The notes under the pieces are model-generated. The model ran no database searches, had not been told where the DNA came from, and was given only the letters and a program-made list of their open reading frames with translations. A program made the position numbers and the translations under genes. 64,000 bases of DNA from Ensifer sp. WSM1721 (GTDB taxonomy: Bacteria; Pseudomonadota; Alphaproteobacteria; Rhizobiales; Rhizobiaceae). Each line of letters starts with the position of its first letter. Within the stretch, counting starts at the first letter, position 1. The stretch spans positions 372,001 to 436,000 of the forward strand of contig NZ_CP165782.1 of assembly GCF_000513895.2 (NCBI RefSeq), given 5' to 3'. Of the stretch, positions 40,120-48,274 are shown piece by piece.

Positions 40120-40479
40120 TTACTCGACGCATTCCAACTCCTGCAGTGCGTCGATTTCGCTATGAGTGATCCTGTGGGGCTCAAGCCAGATTACGCGCTC
40201 CGCCCACTGGAGTTCCTGATCAAGAAGAGGGTCCCCGGTCACCGAGATCAAGTCCCAGGTGTCCGTCTTCCTGCCTTTCCGGAGAAAACGCAGGAGCGTC
40301 TTGCCGGCCCGGGTGCGAGCGATGCAAAGCTCATCGATCAGATCATCATTTGGTTTTCGTCTGCGGCTTGAGATGAACGCCCACCAGCCGTCCCGGATCG
40401 CTCCCATCGAATAGCCGCGAACGGAAAAGGCGGCCGCGTCCTGAGCGTCGAAGGCTGCGGGGCTCATCATCTTGTTCAT
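40120..40479 (-). CDS. S24/LexA-type peptidase domain protein without DNA-binding domain
   Basis: A 119-residue protein that consists only of an S24-like fold: FSVRGYSMGAIRDGWWAFI (Ser24 in GYSM equals the LexA nucleophile) and ELCIARTRAGKTLLRFLRKGRKTDTWDLISVTGDPLLD. The usual catalytic Lys position seems to be Arg in LLRFLRKG, though Lys60 is near. No helix-turn-helix is present. ATG at 40479 has GGAG at seven bases. It could be a partner for the short repressor at 8634-8978. Confidence 0.65.
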   Translation of the reverse strand: MNKMMSPAAFDAQDAAAFSVRGYSMGAIRDGWWAFISSRRRKPNDDLIDELCIARTRAGKTLLRFLRKGRKTDTWDLISVTGDPLLDQELQWAERVIWLEPHRITHSEIDALQELECVE

Positions 40480-40555
40480 TTCCAATCTCCGGAATCTGTG
40501 GAACCGGCTTGCGCCTGTAGTTGTTCTCTGTTCGTTCCTATATTATCTGGCTGTC

Positions 40556-40822
40556 ATGGTCGAGACGATCGGAGAAGCATTCAGCCTTGGCTGGCAGTTG
40601 CGGGCGCGCTGCGCATATGGCAACCGCGAGGGTTTGAAGTCCGTCCGACAGTGCGTCTGGACCTATGATCTCGACATGCTCACGCTGGTCGCGACGCGCG
40701 GCCGAGACTTCCCGCTCTCGATGGTCGCCAGTCGGCTTCGCTGTCCGCGGTGCGGATCAAGAACGGTGTCCGTCGTGTTCATGCCTCCGTCGCAGGGAGA
40801 CAGGCGAAGGGGAGCGGCGTGA
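40556..40822 (+). CDS. hypothetical protein with C-terminal zinc ribbon
   Basis: An 88-residue protein, MVETIGEAFSLGWQLRARC onward, ending with LRCPRCGSRTVSVVFMPP (one CxxC). Proteins of this type are widespread in rhizobia, often in several copies, and have no known function. An in-frame ATG at 40472 would add a hydrophobic segment but overlaps the divergent S24 gene start, so 40556 is preferred. Confidence 0.6.
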   Translation: MVETIGEAFSLGWQLRARCAYGNREGLKSVRQCVWTYDLDMLTLVATRGRDFPLSMVASRLRCPRCGSRTVSVVFMPPSQGDRRRGAA

Positions 40823-40893
40823 GACACGCAAAGGTCTGCTAACCCCTTTGTGCAGCTATTGCTAATGAACGACATCGATTACGATCTCCGTTC

Positions 40894-41868
40894 GTGGCAA
40901 GAACAAAATCGAAGAAGCCTACCGACAAACCGCCGCCGGATCCTATGCCGGCACGCGTAGATCCCTGCCTCGCTATGCTCGTCGACAAGCCACCGAAGGG
41001 GCCCGATTGGGCCTTCGAGGTGAAATGGGACGGCTACCGCCTCGCCGTTCATATCGAGCCCGGTCGAGTGCGCATCATCACGCGCGGCGGCTACGACTGG
41101 ACCGATCGTTTCCCAACGATCGCCGACGACGCACGGCGGCTTGCGGTGAAGACGGCCATCCTCGACGGCGAGGCTGTCGTGCTCGACGACAAGGGCCGAT
41201 CGGACTTCGGCATGCTGCAGCGCGCTCTCGGGCGGCTGCCGTCTGCTGTCGAAGCTGGCGCCATCGTCCTTTATGCGTTCGATCTCCTCTATCTCGACGG
41301 CCGCGATCTGCGCCGGCTGCCGCAGCGCGAACGCCGTCGACTGCTGGAGCCGATCGTCGCCGGCCGGGAAGGGGCGGTTCGGCTCTCGGAAGAGGTTCAG
41401 GCGGACGGGGAGGAGTTTCTCCGCGTCGCCTGCGCGCACGGCCTCGAAGGCATCATCGCGAAACACCGCGAGAAGCCCTATCGCTCCGGTCGGAATGATT
41501 CGTGGCGGAAGATCACCTGCACCAGGCGCGACAGCTTCGTGATCGTGGGCTTCGAGCCTTCGACGGTACCCGGCGCGATCGGCCGGCTACTGCTGGCGGC
41601 GAGGAAGGGCGGCGAGCTGGTCTATGTCGGCGGCTGCGGGACAGGCTGGAGCCGACAGGAATCGGTGAAGCTGCGCGAGCTCCTCGAGGAGATCGTGACG
41701 AAGTCGCCGGCGGTGAGCCTCCGGCGGAAGAATGCCGTCTTCACCGGGCCAGTGCTTGTCGCAGAGGTCGAATATCGCGCCTGGACCGACGACGGGAAGC
41801 TGCGGCATCCGTCGTTCAAGGGGATCAGGGAGCGGGCGGACGATGCGTCCGTTTTCGAGCTTCCTTGA
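40894..41868 (+). CDS. ATP-dependent DNA ligase (LigC/LigD ligase-domain type)
   Basis: A 324-residue protein with GTG start. Adenylation motif I is EVKWDGYRL (Lys44 accepts AMP), followed by ILDGEAVVLDD (motif III), YAFDLLYLDG, GLEGIIAKHREKPYRSGR (motif IV) and WRKITC (motif V). The C-terminal 100 residues are an OB fold (VGFEPSTVPGAIGRLLLAARK, GGCGTGWS). It lacks the polymerase and nuclease domains of full LigD. It is the last gene before attR. Confidence 0.88.
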   Translation: MARTKSKKPTDKPPPDPMPARVDPCLAMLVDKPPKGPDWAFEVKWDGYRLAVHIEPGRVRIITRGGYDWTDRFPTIADDARRLAVKTAILDGEAVVLDDKGRSDFGMLQRALGRLPSAVEAGAIVLYAFDLLYLDGRDLRRLPQRERRRLLEPIVAGREGAVRLSEEVQADGEEFLRVACAHGLEGIIAKHREKPYRSGRNDSWRKITCTRRDSFVIVGFEPSTVPGAIGRLLLAARKGGELVYVGGCGTGWSRQESVKLRELLEEIVTKSPAVSLRRKNAVFTGPVLVAEVEYRAWTDDGKLRHPSFKGIRERADDASVFELP

Positions 41869-41878
41869 CCTTCGAATT

Positions 41879-41906
41879 TTGCACTACTGTTTGCACTACA
41901 AAATGC
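41879..41906 (+). promoter_or_regulatory. putative integrase arm-type sites (right)
   Basis: TTGCACTAC occurs at 41879-41887 and again at 41891-41899, 12 bp apart; the second continues as AAAATGC, nearly matching the left-end copy at 101-116. It lies 55-82 bp inside attR. Inferred integrase or excisionase contacts. Confidence 0.5.
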
Positions 41907-41960
41907 GTCGATCATGGTCCTAAGCGGTTGATTTTACGTCAGCGTGGTAGCGGCTCGAAC

Positions 41961-41978
41961 CCACCCAACCGTACCATT
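41961..41978. repeat. attR core of the prophage
   Basis: Exact copy of the 18-bp attL core. On its left is phage DNA that also mimics a T-arm (CTCGAACCCACC); on its right host DNA begins with the LysR gene 14 bp away. Confidence 0.85.
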
Positions 41979-41992
41979 TTCTTCCCAAAATC

Positions 41993-42874
41993 TCACACGA
42001 ATATCTGATGCTCCGCCGTCACCAGTTCCTGTAGGAATGAGACGACCGTGCGCACGCGCACGAGTTCGCGCGCGCTTTCATGATAGGTCGTCCAATAGGC
42101 GCGGCGGATCGTCGTTTCGGGCAAAAGGCGGGTGAGTTCCGGATATTGCCGGGCGATGTAGTTGTGCAGGATGCCGATGCCGGCGCTGGAGCGGACGGCC
42201 TCAGTCTGCCCGGTGGCGCTGGAGATCTCGAAGGAGGCGTCCCAGCTGCGCATGATCTCGGCCGAAAAATTGAGCGAGGGCGTGAAGATCAGGTCCTCGA
42301 CATAGCCGATGCGGCGATGGTTCTTGAGATCGTCGATCGTCTTGGGTGTGCCGTAGCGGGCGAGATAATCTGCCGATGCGTAGAGCCCGAGTGTATAATC
42401 GGTAAGCTTGGATGAAACGAGCCGGCCCTGTTCCGGACGTTCGATGGTGATCGCTATGTCGGCCTCGCGTTGCGACAGCGAGAAGGAACGCGGAACCGGA
42501 ACGAGTTGGAGCTTCAGCTCCGGGTGGCGCGCCGTAAGCGCCCCAAGACGCGGCGCCAGAAAGGAGACGCCGAAGCCGTCGGGCGCGCCGATGCGCACCG
42601 TGCCTGCTATCGCCGTGTCGATCCGCCCGATCTGCGATTGCGCGGCGAGCATTTCGGTTTCCATGCGCTCGGCGGCGGCGAGGAAGACCTCGCCCTCGGC
42701 GGTCAGTTCGCAGCCGTTGGGGCGCCGGATGAGGAGTCTCGTTTTCAGCGTTTCCTCGAGCGCCGTCACGCGCCGGCTGAGCGTCGCATGGTTGAGGCCG
42801 AGCCTTTTGGAAGCGGCGAGGATCTGGCCCGTTCGCGCGACCGTGAGAAACACCCTGACATCGTCCCAGTCCAT
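41993..42874 (-). CDS. LysR-family transcriptional regulator
   Basis: A 293-residue LysR protein: N-terminal winged helix (WDDVRVFLTVARTGQILAASKRLGLNHATLSRRVTALEE), then the effector domain (IDTAIAGTVRIGAPDGFGVSFLAP, LVPVPRSFSLSQREADIAI). It is divergent from mmsA with a 112-bp gap, so it probably regulates that gene. First host gene after attR; its 3' end lies only 14 bp from the integration core. Confidence 0.9.
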   Translation of the reverse strand: MDWDDVRVFLTVARTGQILAASKRLGLNHATLSRRVTALEETLKTRLLIRRPNGCELTAEGEVFLAAAERMETEMLAAQSQIGRIDTAIAGTVRIGAPDGFGVSFLAPRLGALTARHPELKLQLVPVPRSFSLSQREADIAITIERPEQGRLVSSKLTDYTLGLYASADYLARYGTPKTIDDLKNHRRIGYVEDLIFTPSLNFSAEIMRSWDASFEISSATGQTEAVRSSAGIGILHNYIARQYPELTRLLPETTIRRAYWTTYHESARELVRVRTVVSFLQELVTAEHQIFV

Positions 42875-42986
42875 GCCAATGCTCCAATGGGCTTTAATTT
42901 TTGCACAACGGTTCCTGAATTTCGGAAATTGATTTGTTGAAATCGTAGTGCGATCATGCGCTCAAGATCAAGACAGGAGGAGACCC

Positions 42987-44483
42987 ATGTACGAAATCGG
43001 TCATTTCATCGACGGCAAGCGCGTCACCGGCAAGAGCGGACGCGTCAGCAACATCTTCAACCCGGCAACGGGCGAAGTTCAGGGCACCGTGGCGCTAGCG
43101 AGCGATGCGGAGCTGGCCGCCGCCGTCGAAAGCGCGAAGGCTGCACAGCCGAAGTGGGCCGCCACCAACCCGCAGCGCCGCGCCCGCGTCTTCATGAAGT
43201 TCGTCCAACTCCTGAACGAGAACATGAACGAACTTGCCGAGATGCTCTCGCGCGAGCACGGCAAGACCATCGACGACGCCAAGGGTGATGTCGTTCGCGG
43301 CCTCGAAGTCTGCGAATTCGTCATCGGCATTCCGCATCTTCAGAAGAGCGAATTCACCGAAGGCGCCGGCCCCGGCATCGACATGTATTCGATCCGCCAG
43401 CCGGTCGGCATCGGCGCAGGGATCACGCCGTTCAACTTCCCGGCCATGATCCCGATGTGGATGTTCGCCCCGGCGATCGCCTGCGGCAATGCCTTCATCC
43501 TGAAGCCCTCCGAGCGCGATCCGTCCGTACCGATCCGCCTTGCCGAATTGATGATCGAGGCCGGGCTGCCGGCGGGTATCCTCAACGTTGTCAATGGCGA
43601 CAAGGGCGCGGTCGACGCTATCCTGACGCATCCGGATATCGCCGCCGTCTCCTTCGTCGGCTCGACCCCGATCGCCCGCTACGTCTATGGCACTGCGGCG
43701 ATGAACGGCAAGCGCGCCCAGTGCTTCGGCGGCGCCAAGAACCATATGATCATCATGCCGGATGCCGATCTCGACCAGGCCGCCAATGCGCTGATCGGCG
43801 CCGGCTACGGCTCTGCCGGCGAGCGCTGCATGGCGATCTCGGTCGCCGTCCCGGTCGGCGAGGAAACCGCAAACCGCCTCATCGACAAGCTGACGCCGAT
43901 GGTCGAGAGCCTGCGCGTCGGACCCTATATGGACGAGAAGGCCGATATGGGCCCGGTCGTCACCAAGGAGGCCGAACAGCGCATCCGGAGCCTCATCGAG
44001 AGTGGCATCGAGCAGGGCGCCAAGCTCGTCGTCGATGGTCGCGACTTCAAGCTGCAAGGCTACGAGAACGGCCACTTCATCGGCGGTTGCCTCTTCGACC
44101 ACGTCACTCCGGACATGGACATCTACAAGACGGAAATCTTCGGGCCTGTTCTCTCGGTCGTGCGTGCGAAGAATTACGAGGAAGCCCTGTCGCTGCCGAT
44201 GAAGCACGAATACGGCAACGGCGTCGCGATCTATACCCGCGACGGTGACGCGGCCCGCGACTTCGCGTCCCGTATCAATATCGGCATGGTCGGCGTCAAC
44301 GTGCCGATCCCCGTTCCGCTCGCCTATCACTCCTTCGGCGGCTGGAAGTCCTCGTCCTTCGGTGATCTCAACCAGCACGGGCCGGACTCGATCAAGTTCT
44401 GGACCCGCACGAAGACGATTACCGAGCGTTGGCCCTCGGGCATCAAGGATGGCGCGGAGTTCTCGATACCGACCATGCGGTAA
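42987..44483 (+). CDS. mmsA: CoA-acylating methylmalonate-semialdehyde dehydrogenase
   Basis: A 498-residue aldehyde dehydrogenase. It converts methylmalonate or malonate semialdehyde to propionyl-CoA or acetyl-CoA with CO2 and NADH in valine and myo-inositol breakdown; also called iolA in rhizobia. Signatures are FNFPAMIPMWM, PSERDPSVPIRLAEL, NGKRAQCFGGAKNHMI and the nucleophile region GSAGERCMAIS. ATG at 42987 follows GGAGGAGA. A strong terminator follows the stop. Confidence 0.95.
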   Translation: MYEIGHFIDGKRVTGKSGRVSNIFNPATGEVQGTVALASDAELAAAVESAKAAQPKWAATNPQRRARVFMKFVQLLNENMNELAEMLSREHGKTIDDAKGDVVRGLEVCEFVIGIPHLQKSEFTEGAGPGIDMYSIRQPVGIGAGITPFNFPAMIPMWMFAPAIACGNAFILKPSERDPSVPIRLAELMIEAGLPAGILNVVNGDKGAVDAILTHPDIAAVSFVGSTPIARYVYGTAAMNGKRAQCFGGAKNHMIIMPDADLDQAANALIGAGYGSAGERCMAISVAVPVGEETANRLIDKLTPMVESLRVGPYMDEKADMGPVVTKEAEQRIRSLIESGIEQGAKLVVDGRDFKLQGYENGHFIGGCLFDHVTPDMDIYKTEIFGPVLSVVRAKNYEEALSLPMKHEYGNGVAIYTRDGDAARDFASRINIGMVGVNVPIPVPLAYHSFGGWKSSSFGDLNQHGPDSIKFWTRTKTITERWPSGIKDGAEFSIPTMR

Positions 44484-44510
44484 ACGGAATACGATACCCT
44501 CCCCATTTGG

Positions 44511-44535
44511 AGCCTCCTTCGGAGGCTCTTTTTTG
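44511..44535 (+). terminator. rho-independent terminator after mmsA
   Basis: Stem GAGCCTCC (44511-44518) with GGAGGCTC (44522-44529), three-base loop and six T residues (44530-44535), 28 bp after the mmsA stop. The rest of the 336-bp gap to 44819 holds a RIME-like repeat. Confidence 0.9.
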
Positions 44536-44637
44536 TTGCATTGGCGATGCAAATACAACTAACGTCGCACGCGATCCGACGACGAAGAATTGCGCGGATC
44601 ACGGCGCGTGGCTGGCGCTTCGGGGATGTGCAACAGC

Positions 44638-44744
44638 CTACTGCATGTTTCCTTAAATCGTACCCGATTTAAGGACAAAAACATGCAGCAAATCAAAGTG
44701 CTACAGCGTCCTTTGTGCGTCTGAAAAGACGCACGGCGCTGTAG
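44638..44744 (+). repeat. RIME-like intergenic palindromic element, copy 1
   Basis: A 107-bp element starting CTACTGCATGTTTCCTTAAA and ending GCACGGCGCTGTAG. It contains two large palindromes: CATGTTT..TTAAATCG / CGATTTAAGG..AAACATG, and GTGCGTCTGAAAAGACGCAC with CTACAGCG../..CGCTGTAG. Two related copies lie at 56432-56536 and 61721-61830. This matches the rhizobial intergenic mosaic elements described in Sinorhizobium. Confidence 0.8.
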
Positions 44745-44818
44745 GCCTACAGTTTCGATCGGGCAGAGTGCGCCTTCCTGCCGTAATCTGGGAAGGGCTG
44801 GTTTGTAGAGGGGATATC

Positions 44819-45940
44819 ATGGCTTTGGTTGAGCCGTTGCCGGCGCAGAACGTCGGTCAGGTCAGCTTTGGATGCTCGGCTGAGGGAGGCTTCCAGCGCC
44901 TCTCCTTCACCGGCACCGGTAGCGAATATTTCGGTATCTGGATCGTCAATATCCTGCTGACGATCGTCACCCTCGGCATCTATTCCGCCTGGGCCAAGGT
45001 TCGCCGTAACCGCTATTTCTATGGCAACAGCGTGCTTCTCGGCCGTGGTTTCGAGTATCACGCGACCGGCAAGCAGATTCTGGTCGGCCGCCTGATCGTC
45101 TTTGCCTATCTGGTCCTCTATAACGTCATGCTGACATTCGTGCCCTATGTTGGCATCGGGCTTGGCGTGCTGATTCTGTTCTTCTTGCCATGGCTTCTCG
45201 CCCGCGGCCTGCGCTTCAGCGCGCGCGTAACGAGCTACCGCAATGTCCGTTTCGATTTCGTCGGTCGCGCCGGCGGTGCCTTCCTCGCCTTTATCGTCGG
45301 GCCGGTTATCGCGGTGCTGACGCTCGGGATCCTCGCGCCGCTCGCCAGCCGCTGGTCGTACCGGTATATCGGCAACAATCTGCGCTACGGCCAGAAGGCC
45401 TTTTCAACCGATCCCTCCGTCGGCGCGATATACAAGAGCTGGGCGATTTCGGCGGCTGTCGTCGTGCTCGGGCTGTTGATCATAGGCTTCATTGCATTTC
45501 TCAACATTGCGCTCATTACGACGGCGTTCGAGAACCCCGACCTCGCCGAGGCGGTCGGGATGCAGGTATCGCTTACGCTTCTGATAGTGATTGGCTACGT
45601 CCTCGTTTTCGCTATCTTCGGCGTTGCGGCTCTCATCTATCGCGCCGGGGTGCGCAACGTCGCCTGGTCCGCCGCCACCCTCGATGGCAAGCACCGGCTC
45701 CTGAGCGATCTCTCACGGCTGCGCTACACGTCGATCGCCGTCTCGAACTTGCTCCTCACGCTTGTTACACTCGGGCTGATGCGGCCATGGGCCGCTGTTC
45801 GGATGGTGCGTTACGTCAACGAACATACGGGCGTCCGCTTCGAGGGCAATGTTGGCGAAATCTTCTCTGCAATCGCGCAGGAAGGTTCCGCCGTCGGCGC
45901 CGAATTCATGGATATAGAAGGCTTCGACTTTGGATTCTGA
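44819..45940 (+). CDS. DUF898 (YjgN-type) inner-membrane protein
   Basis: A 373-residue polytopic protein with about eight hydrophobic segments. Family text LSFTGTGSEYFGIWIVNILLTIVTLGIYSAWAKVRRNRYFYGNS and a second half-repeat (SNLLLTLVTLGLMRPWAAVRMVRYVNEHT) are typical of DUF898. Function unknown. ATG at 44819; overlaps the M48 peptidase gene by 11 bp, a conserved pair. Confidence 0.88.
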   Translation: MALVEPLPAQNVGQVSFGCSAEGGFQRLSFTGTGSEYFGIWIVNILLTIVTLGIYSAWAKVRRNRYFYGNSVLLGRGFEYHATGKQILVGRLIVFAYLVLYNVMLTFVPYVGIGLGVLILFFLPWLLARGLRFSARVTSYRNVRFDFVGRAGGAFLAFIVGPVIAVLTLGILAPLASRWSYRYIGNNLRYGQKAFSTDPSVGAIYKSWAISAAVVVLGLLIIGFIAFLNIALITTAFENPDLAEAVGMQVSLTLLIVIGYVLVFAIFGVAALIYRAGVRNVAWSAATLDGKHRLLSDLSRLRYTSIAVSNLLLTLVTLGLMRPWAAVRMVRYVNEHTGVRFEGNVGEIFSAIAQEGSAVGAEFMDIEGFDFGF

Positions 45941-46994
45941 CAGTTCGGCCTTCGCGCGAGGCGAGTGGCATCCCGCAGGATCGAGCCGCTCGGTAGTCGC
46001 TGGTCTCAGCGAGGTCGGAGAGCGCGTGGTCGCCTGCGACGAAACCGGCGCCGAGCTCGCCGGCGGCAATTTTTCGGCGATCAGGATTTCCGCTCGGGTC
46101 GGACGCATCCCGCGACGCGTCACCTTTCCAGACGGCTCGCTGTTCGAAACCAACGACAACGATGCGATAGACCGGTTCCTGGCACGCAACGGTCGGGCCG
46201 GGGCAGGGACAGTCCATTGGCTGGAGCGATTCCATCCGCGGCTGGTCGCCTTTGTTGCCGCGACCATCCTGCTCGGAGCGCTGGTTTATCGCTACGCGCT
46301 GCCAGCCCTGGTGGAAGTCGCCGTCGCCGTCACGCCGCCGATCCTGCCACGCATCATGTCAGTGAGCACACTTGAAACCCTGGACAAGACGCTGCTCGGC
46401 GAGTCCAAGCTGGACGAGGCGCGGCGCGCCAGGATTCTCGACGGCTTCCAGCGCATCGCGGCACTTTCGGCCGCGGGTGAGGGGGGCTATACGCTGAACT
46501 TCCGTGAGGGTGGTCCGCTCGGCCCCAACGCCTTCGCGTTGCCCGACGGCACGCTGATCCTGACGGACGAACTCGTCGAGCTTGCAGGCAGCGACACCGA
46601 GATGATCGTCGGCGTTCTGGCGCACGAAATCGGTCATGTCGAGCACAAGCATAGCCTCAGGCAGATCTATCGAGCCGCAGGCGTTGCCGCACTCATCATG
46701 CTGGTCGCCGGCGATATCGGCTCGGGCGCCGAGGATATTCTGGTAGAAGGGGGTGGCCTGCTCGCACTCTCCTATTCGCGCTCGGCCGAAGCCGAGGCGG
46801 ACCGGCATTCCGTCGAGCTGATGATGAAGGCCGGTCTGGATCCCGCTGCGATCGCGCGGTTTTTCGAGTTGTTGGAGACGAAGCTCGAGGACCGTTCCGA
46901 AACGAGCATCTTTTCCACCCACCCCGGAACGCCGGAGAGGCGCAAGGCGATCCTGGACCTGATCGCCGAGCACGCGGGAGAGTCGATAAAATAA
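45930..46994 (+). CDS. M48-family membrane metallopeptidase
   Basis: A 354-residue protein with TTG start. One or two membrane segments (VAFVAATILLGALVYRYALPAL, residues about 105-130), then a zinc peptidase domain with ALPDGTLILTDELVELA, HEIGHVEHKHS (HExxH) and YSRSAEAEADRHSVELM (third ligand Glu). It is coupled with the DUF898 gene and likely acts on envelope proteins. Confidence 0.9.
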   Translation: MDSDSSAFARGEWHPAGSSRSVVAGLSEVGERVVACDETGAELAGGNFSAIRISARVGRIPRRVTFPDGSLFETNDNDAIDRFLARNGRAGAGTVHWLERFHPRLVAFVAATILLGALVYRYALPALVEVAVAVTPPILPRIMSVSTLETLDKTLLGESKLDEARRARILDGFQRIAALSAAGEGGYTLNFREGGPLGPNAFALPDGTLILTDELVELAGSDTEMIVGVLAHEIGHVEHKHSLRQIYRAAGVAALIMLVAGDIGSGAEDILVEGGGLLALSYSRSAEAEADRHSVELMMKAGLDPAAIARFFELLETKLEDRSETSIFSTHPGTPERRKAILDLIAEHAGESIK

Positions 46995-47020
46995 AGACAG
47001 CGAGCGTGAACCCGCTGTCT
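46988..47020 (-). terminator. terminator of fbpA (minus strand)
   Basis: AGACAGCG (46995-47002) pairs with CGCTGTCT (47013-47020). Read on the minus strand the stem is followed by TTTATTTTAT, so it ends the fbpA transcript and may serve the convergent M48 gene too. Confidence 0.7.
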
Positions 47021-47044
47021 CTGTCCGTCAACAACCGGTCCGCT

Positions 47045-48088
47045 TCAGTCCTGCGGGCCGTCGTTGTATCCGATCTTGTCGACCAGTTCCGACGCCTTCT
47101 TGCGGTTTGCCGCAATGTCGGCGAGCGGCAGCGTGTCCGGCTTGATCGGGCCGAAGGACTTCACCACTTCGGAGGGCTCGGCGCCCGGCAGGACGGGATA
47201 CTCGAAAACCTGCTCGGCATAGATCTTCTGCGCGTCGCCGGCCGAGAGGAATTCCATCAGTTTGATTGCATTCTCCTTGTTCGGAGCGTTCTTCGCGAGC
47301 GCCATGCCGGAGATGTTCACATGCGTGCCACGGTCCTTGGCGTTCGGGAACAGCACCTTGATGGCCGAGGCCCATTCCTTCTGCTGGGGCTCCTTCTCGT
47401 TCGTCAGCATCAGACCGACATAGTAGCTGTTGCCGAGCGCCAGATCGCATTCGCCGGCAAAAATGGCTTTCGCCTGGTCACGATCGCCGCCGTCCGGCTT
47501 CTTGGCGAGATTGTTCCTGAGGCCGGTCAGCCATTTCTCCGTTTCGGCTTCGCCGTGATGCGAGATCATCGAGGCGAACAGGCCGACATTGTAGGAGTGC
47601 TGGCCGTCGCGGGTGCAGACCTTGCCCTTCCACTTCGGATCGGCGAGTTCCTCATAGGTGATATCGTTCTGCGTCACCCGCTCTTTCGACGCGTAGACGA
47701 CGCGTCCGCGCGTGGTGAGCCCGAACCAGTTGCCGTCGGGATCGCGGAAATGCGCCGGGATATCCTTGTTAATCTCCTCGTTGACGAGCGACTGCGTCAC
47801 GCCGGCGTCCTTCGCCTCGGTCAGGCGGCTGATATCGACGGTGAGGATGACGTCCGCCGGCGAATTCGCGCCTTCGGCTTGAATGCGTTCGACAAGGCCC
47901 TTGTCGAGGAAGAGCACGTTGGTGGTGATACCGGTCTCCTTGGTGAAGGCATCCAGCAGCGGCTTGATGAGATCGGGCTGGCGATAGGAATAGACGTTGA
48001 CCTCGCCGTCGGCCCGTACCGATGCCGTGAAGGCTAGGAACGCTGCCGCCGCCGACAGGGTGCCGATCAGGGCTTTCGAGACTCGCAT
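47045..48088 (-). CDS. fbpA: periplasmic ferric iron-binding protein
   Basis: A 347-residue solute-binding protein of the FbpA/AfuA class with signal peptide (ALIGTLSAAAAFLAFTASVRA). It starts EVNVYSYRQPDLIKPLLDAF and has the iron-ligand Tyr pair in LGNSYYVGLML (near residue 220). It delivers Fe3+ to an ABC permease not present in this window. It is divergent from rirA, and in this neighbourhood is iron-controlled. Gene name by family. Confidence 0.85.
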   Translation of the reverse strand: MRVSKALIGTLSAAAAFLAFTASVRADGEVNVYSYRQPDLIKPLLDAFTKETGITTNVLFLDKGLVERIQAEGANSPADVILTVDISRLTEAKDAGVTQSLVNEEINKDIPAHFRDPDGNWFGLTTRGRVVYASKERVTQNDITYEELADPKWKGKVCTRDGQHSYNVGLFASMISHHGEAETEKWLTGLRNNLAKKPDGGDRDQAKAIFAGECDLALGNSYYVGLMLTNEKEPQQKEWASAIKVLFPNAKDRGTHVNISGMALAKNAPNKENAIKLMEFLSAGDAQKIYAEQVFEYPVLPGAEPSEVVKSFGPIKPDTLPLADIAANRKKASELVDKIGYNDGPQD

Positions 48089-48205
48089 GGTGTTATCTCC
48101 GTTGGATGTTTATAAGTTAACCGGGCCGGTCATATTTCTTACTTTGCCATGGACGACAGTCAACGAGAAACGGTGAAGTTGAGTGTGTTCGTATGTTTTT
48201 TCTTT

Positions 48206-48222
48206 TTTGGAATTGTTCCAAA
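48206..48222. promoter_or_regulatory. Irr-type (ICE-like) inverted repeat upstream of rirA
   Basis: TTTGGAATTGTTCCAAA is a perfect 7-3-7 inverted repeat, 52 bp before the rirA start and in the fbpA-rirA divergent gap. It resembles the iron control element TTTAGAA-N3-TTCTAAA bound by Irr in rhizobia, with G/C in place of A/T at one position per arm. Confidence 0.55.
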
Positions 48223-48274
48223 CTATGAACCGTCCTATATGATGAGGAACGAATTTTCGATTCCGGAGTGAATG

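Noticed and set aside
41920..41973. tRNA-like sequence at attR (GCGGTTG ... CAACCGTACCA)
   Set aside because: Acceptor strands could pair, but the interval is about 50 bases with no anticodon or D arm, so it is not a tRNA gene; more likely part of attP.
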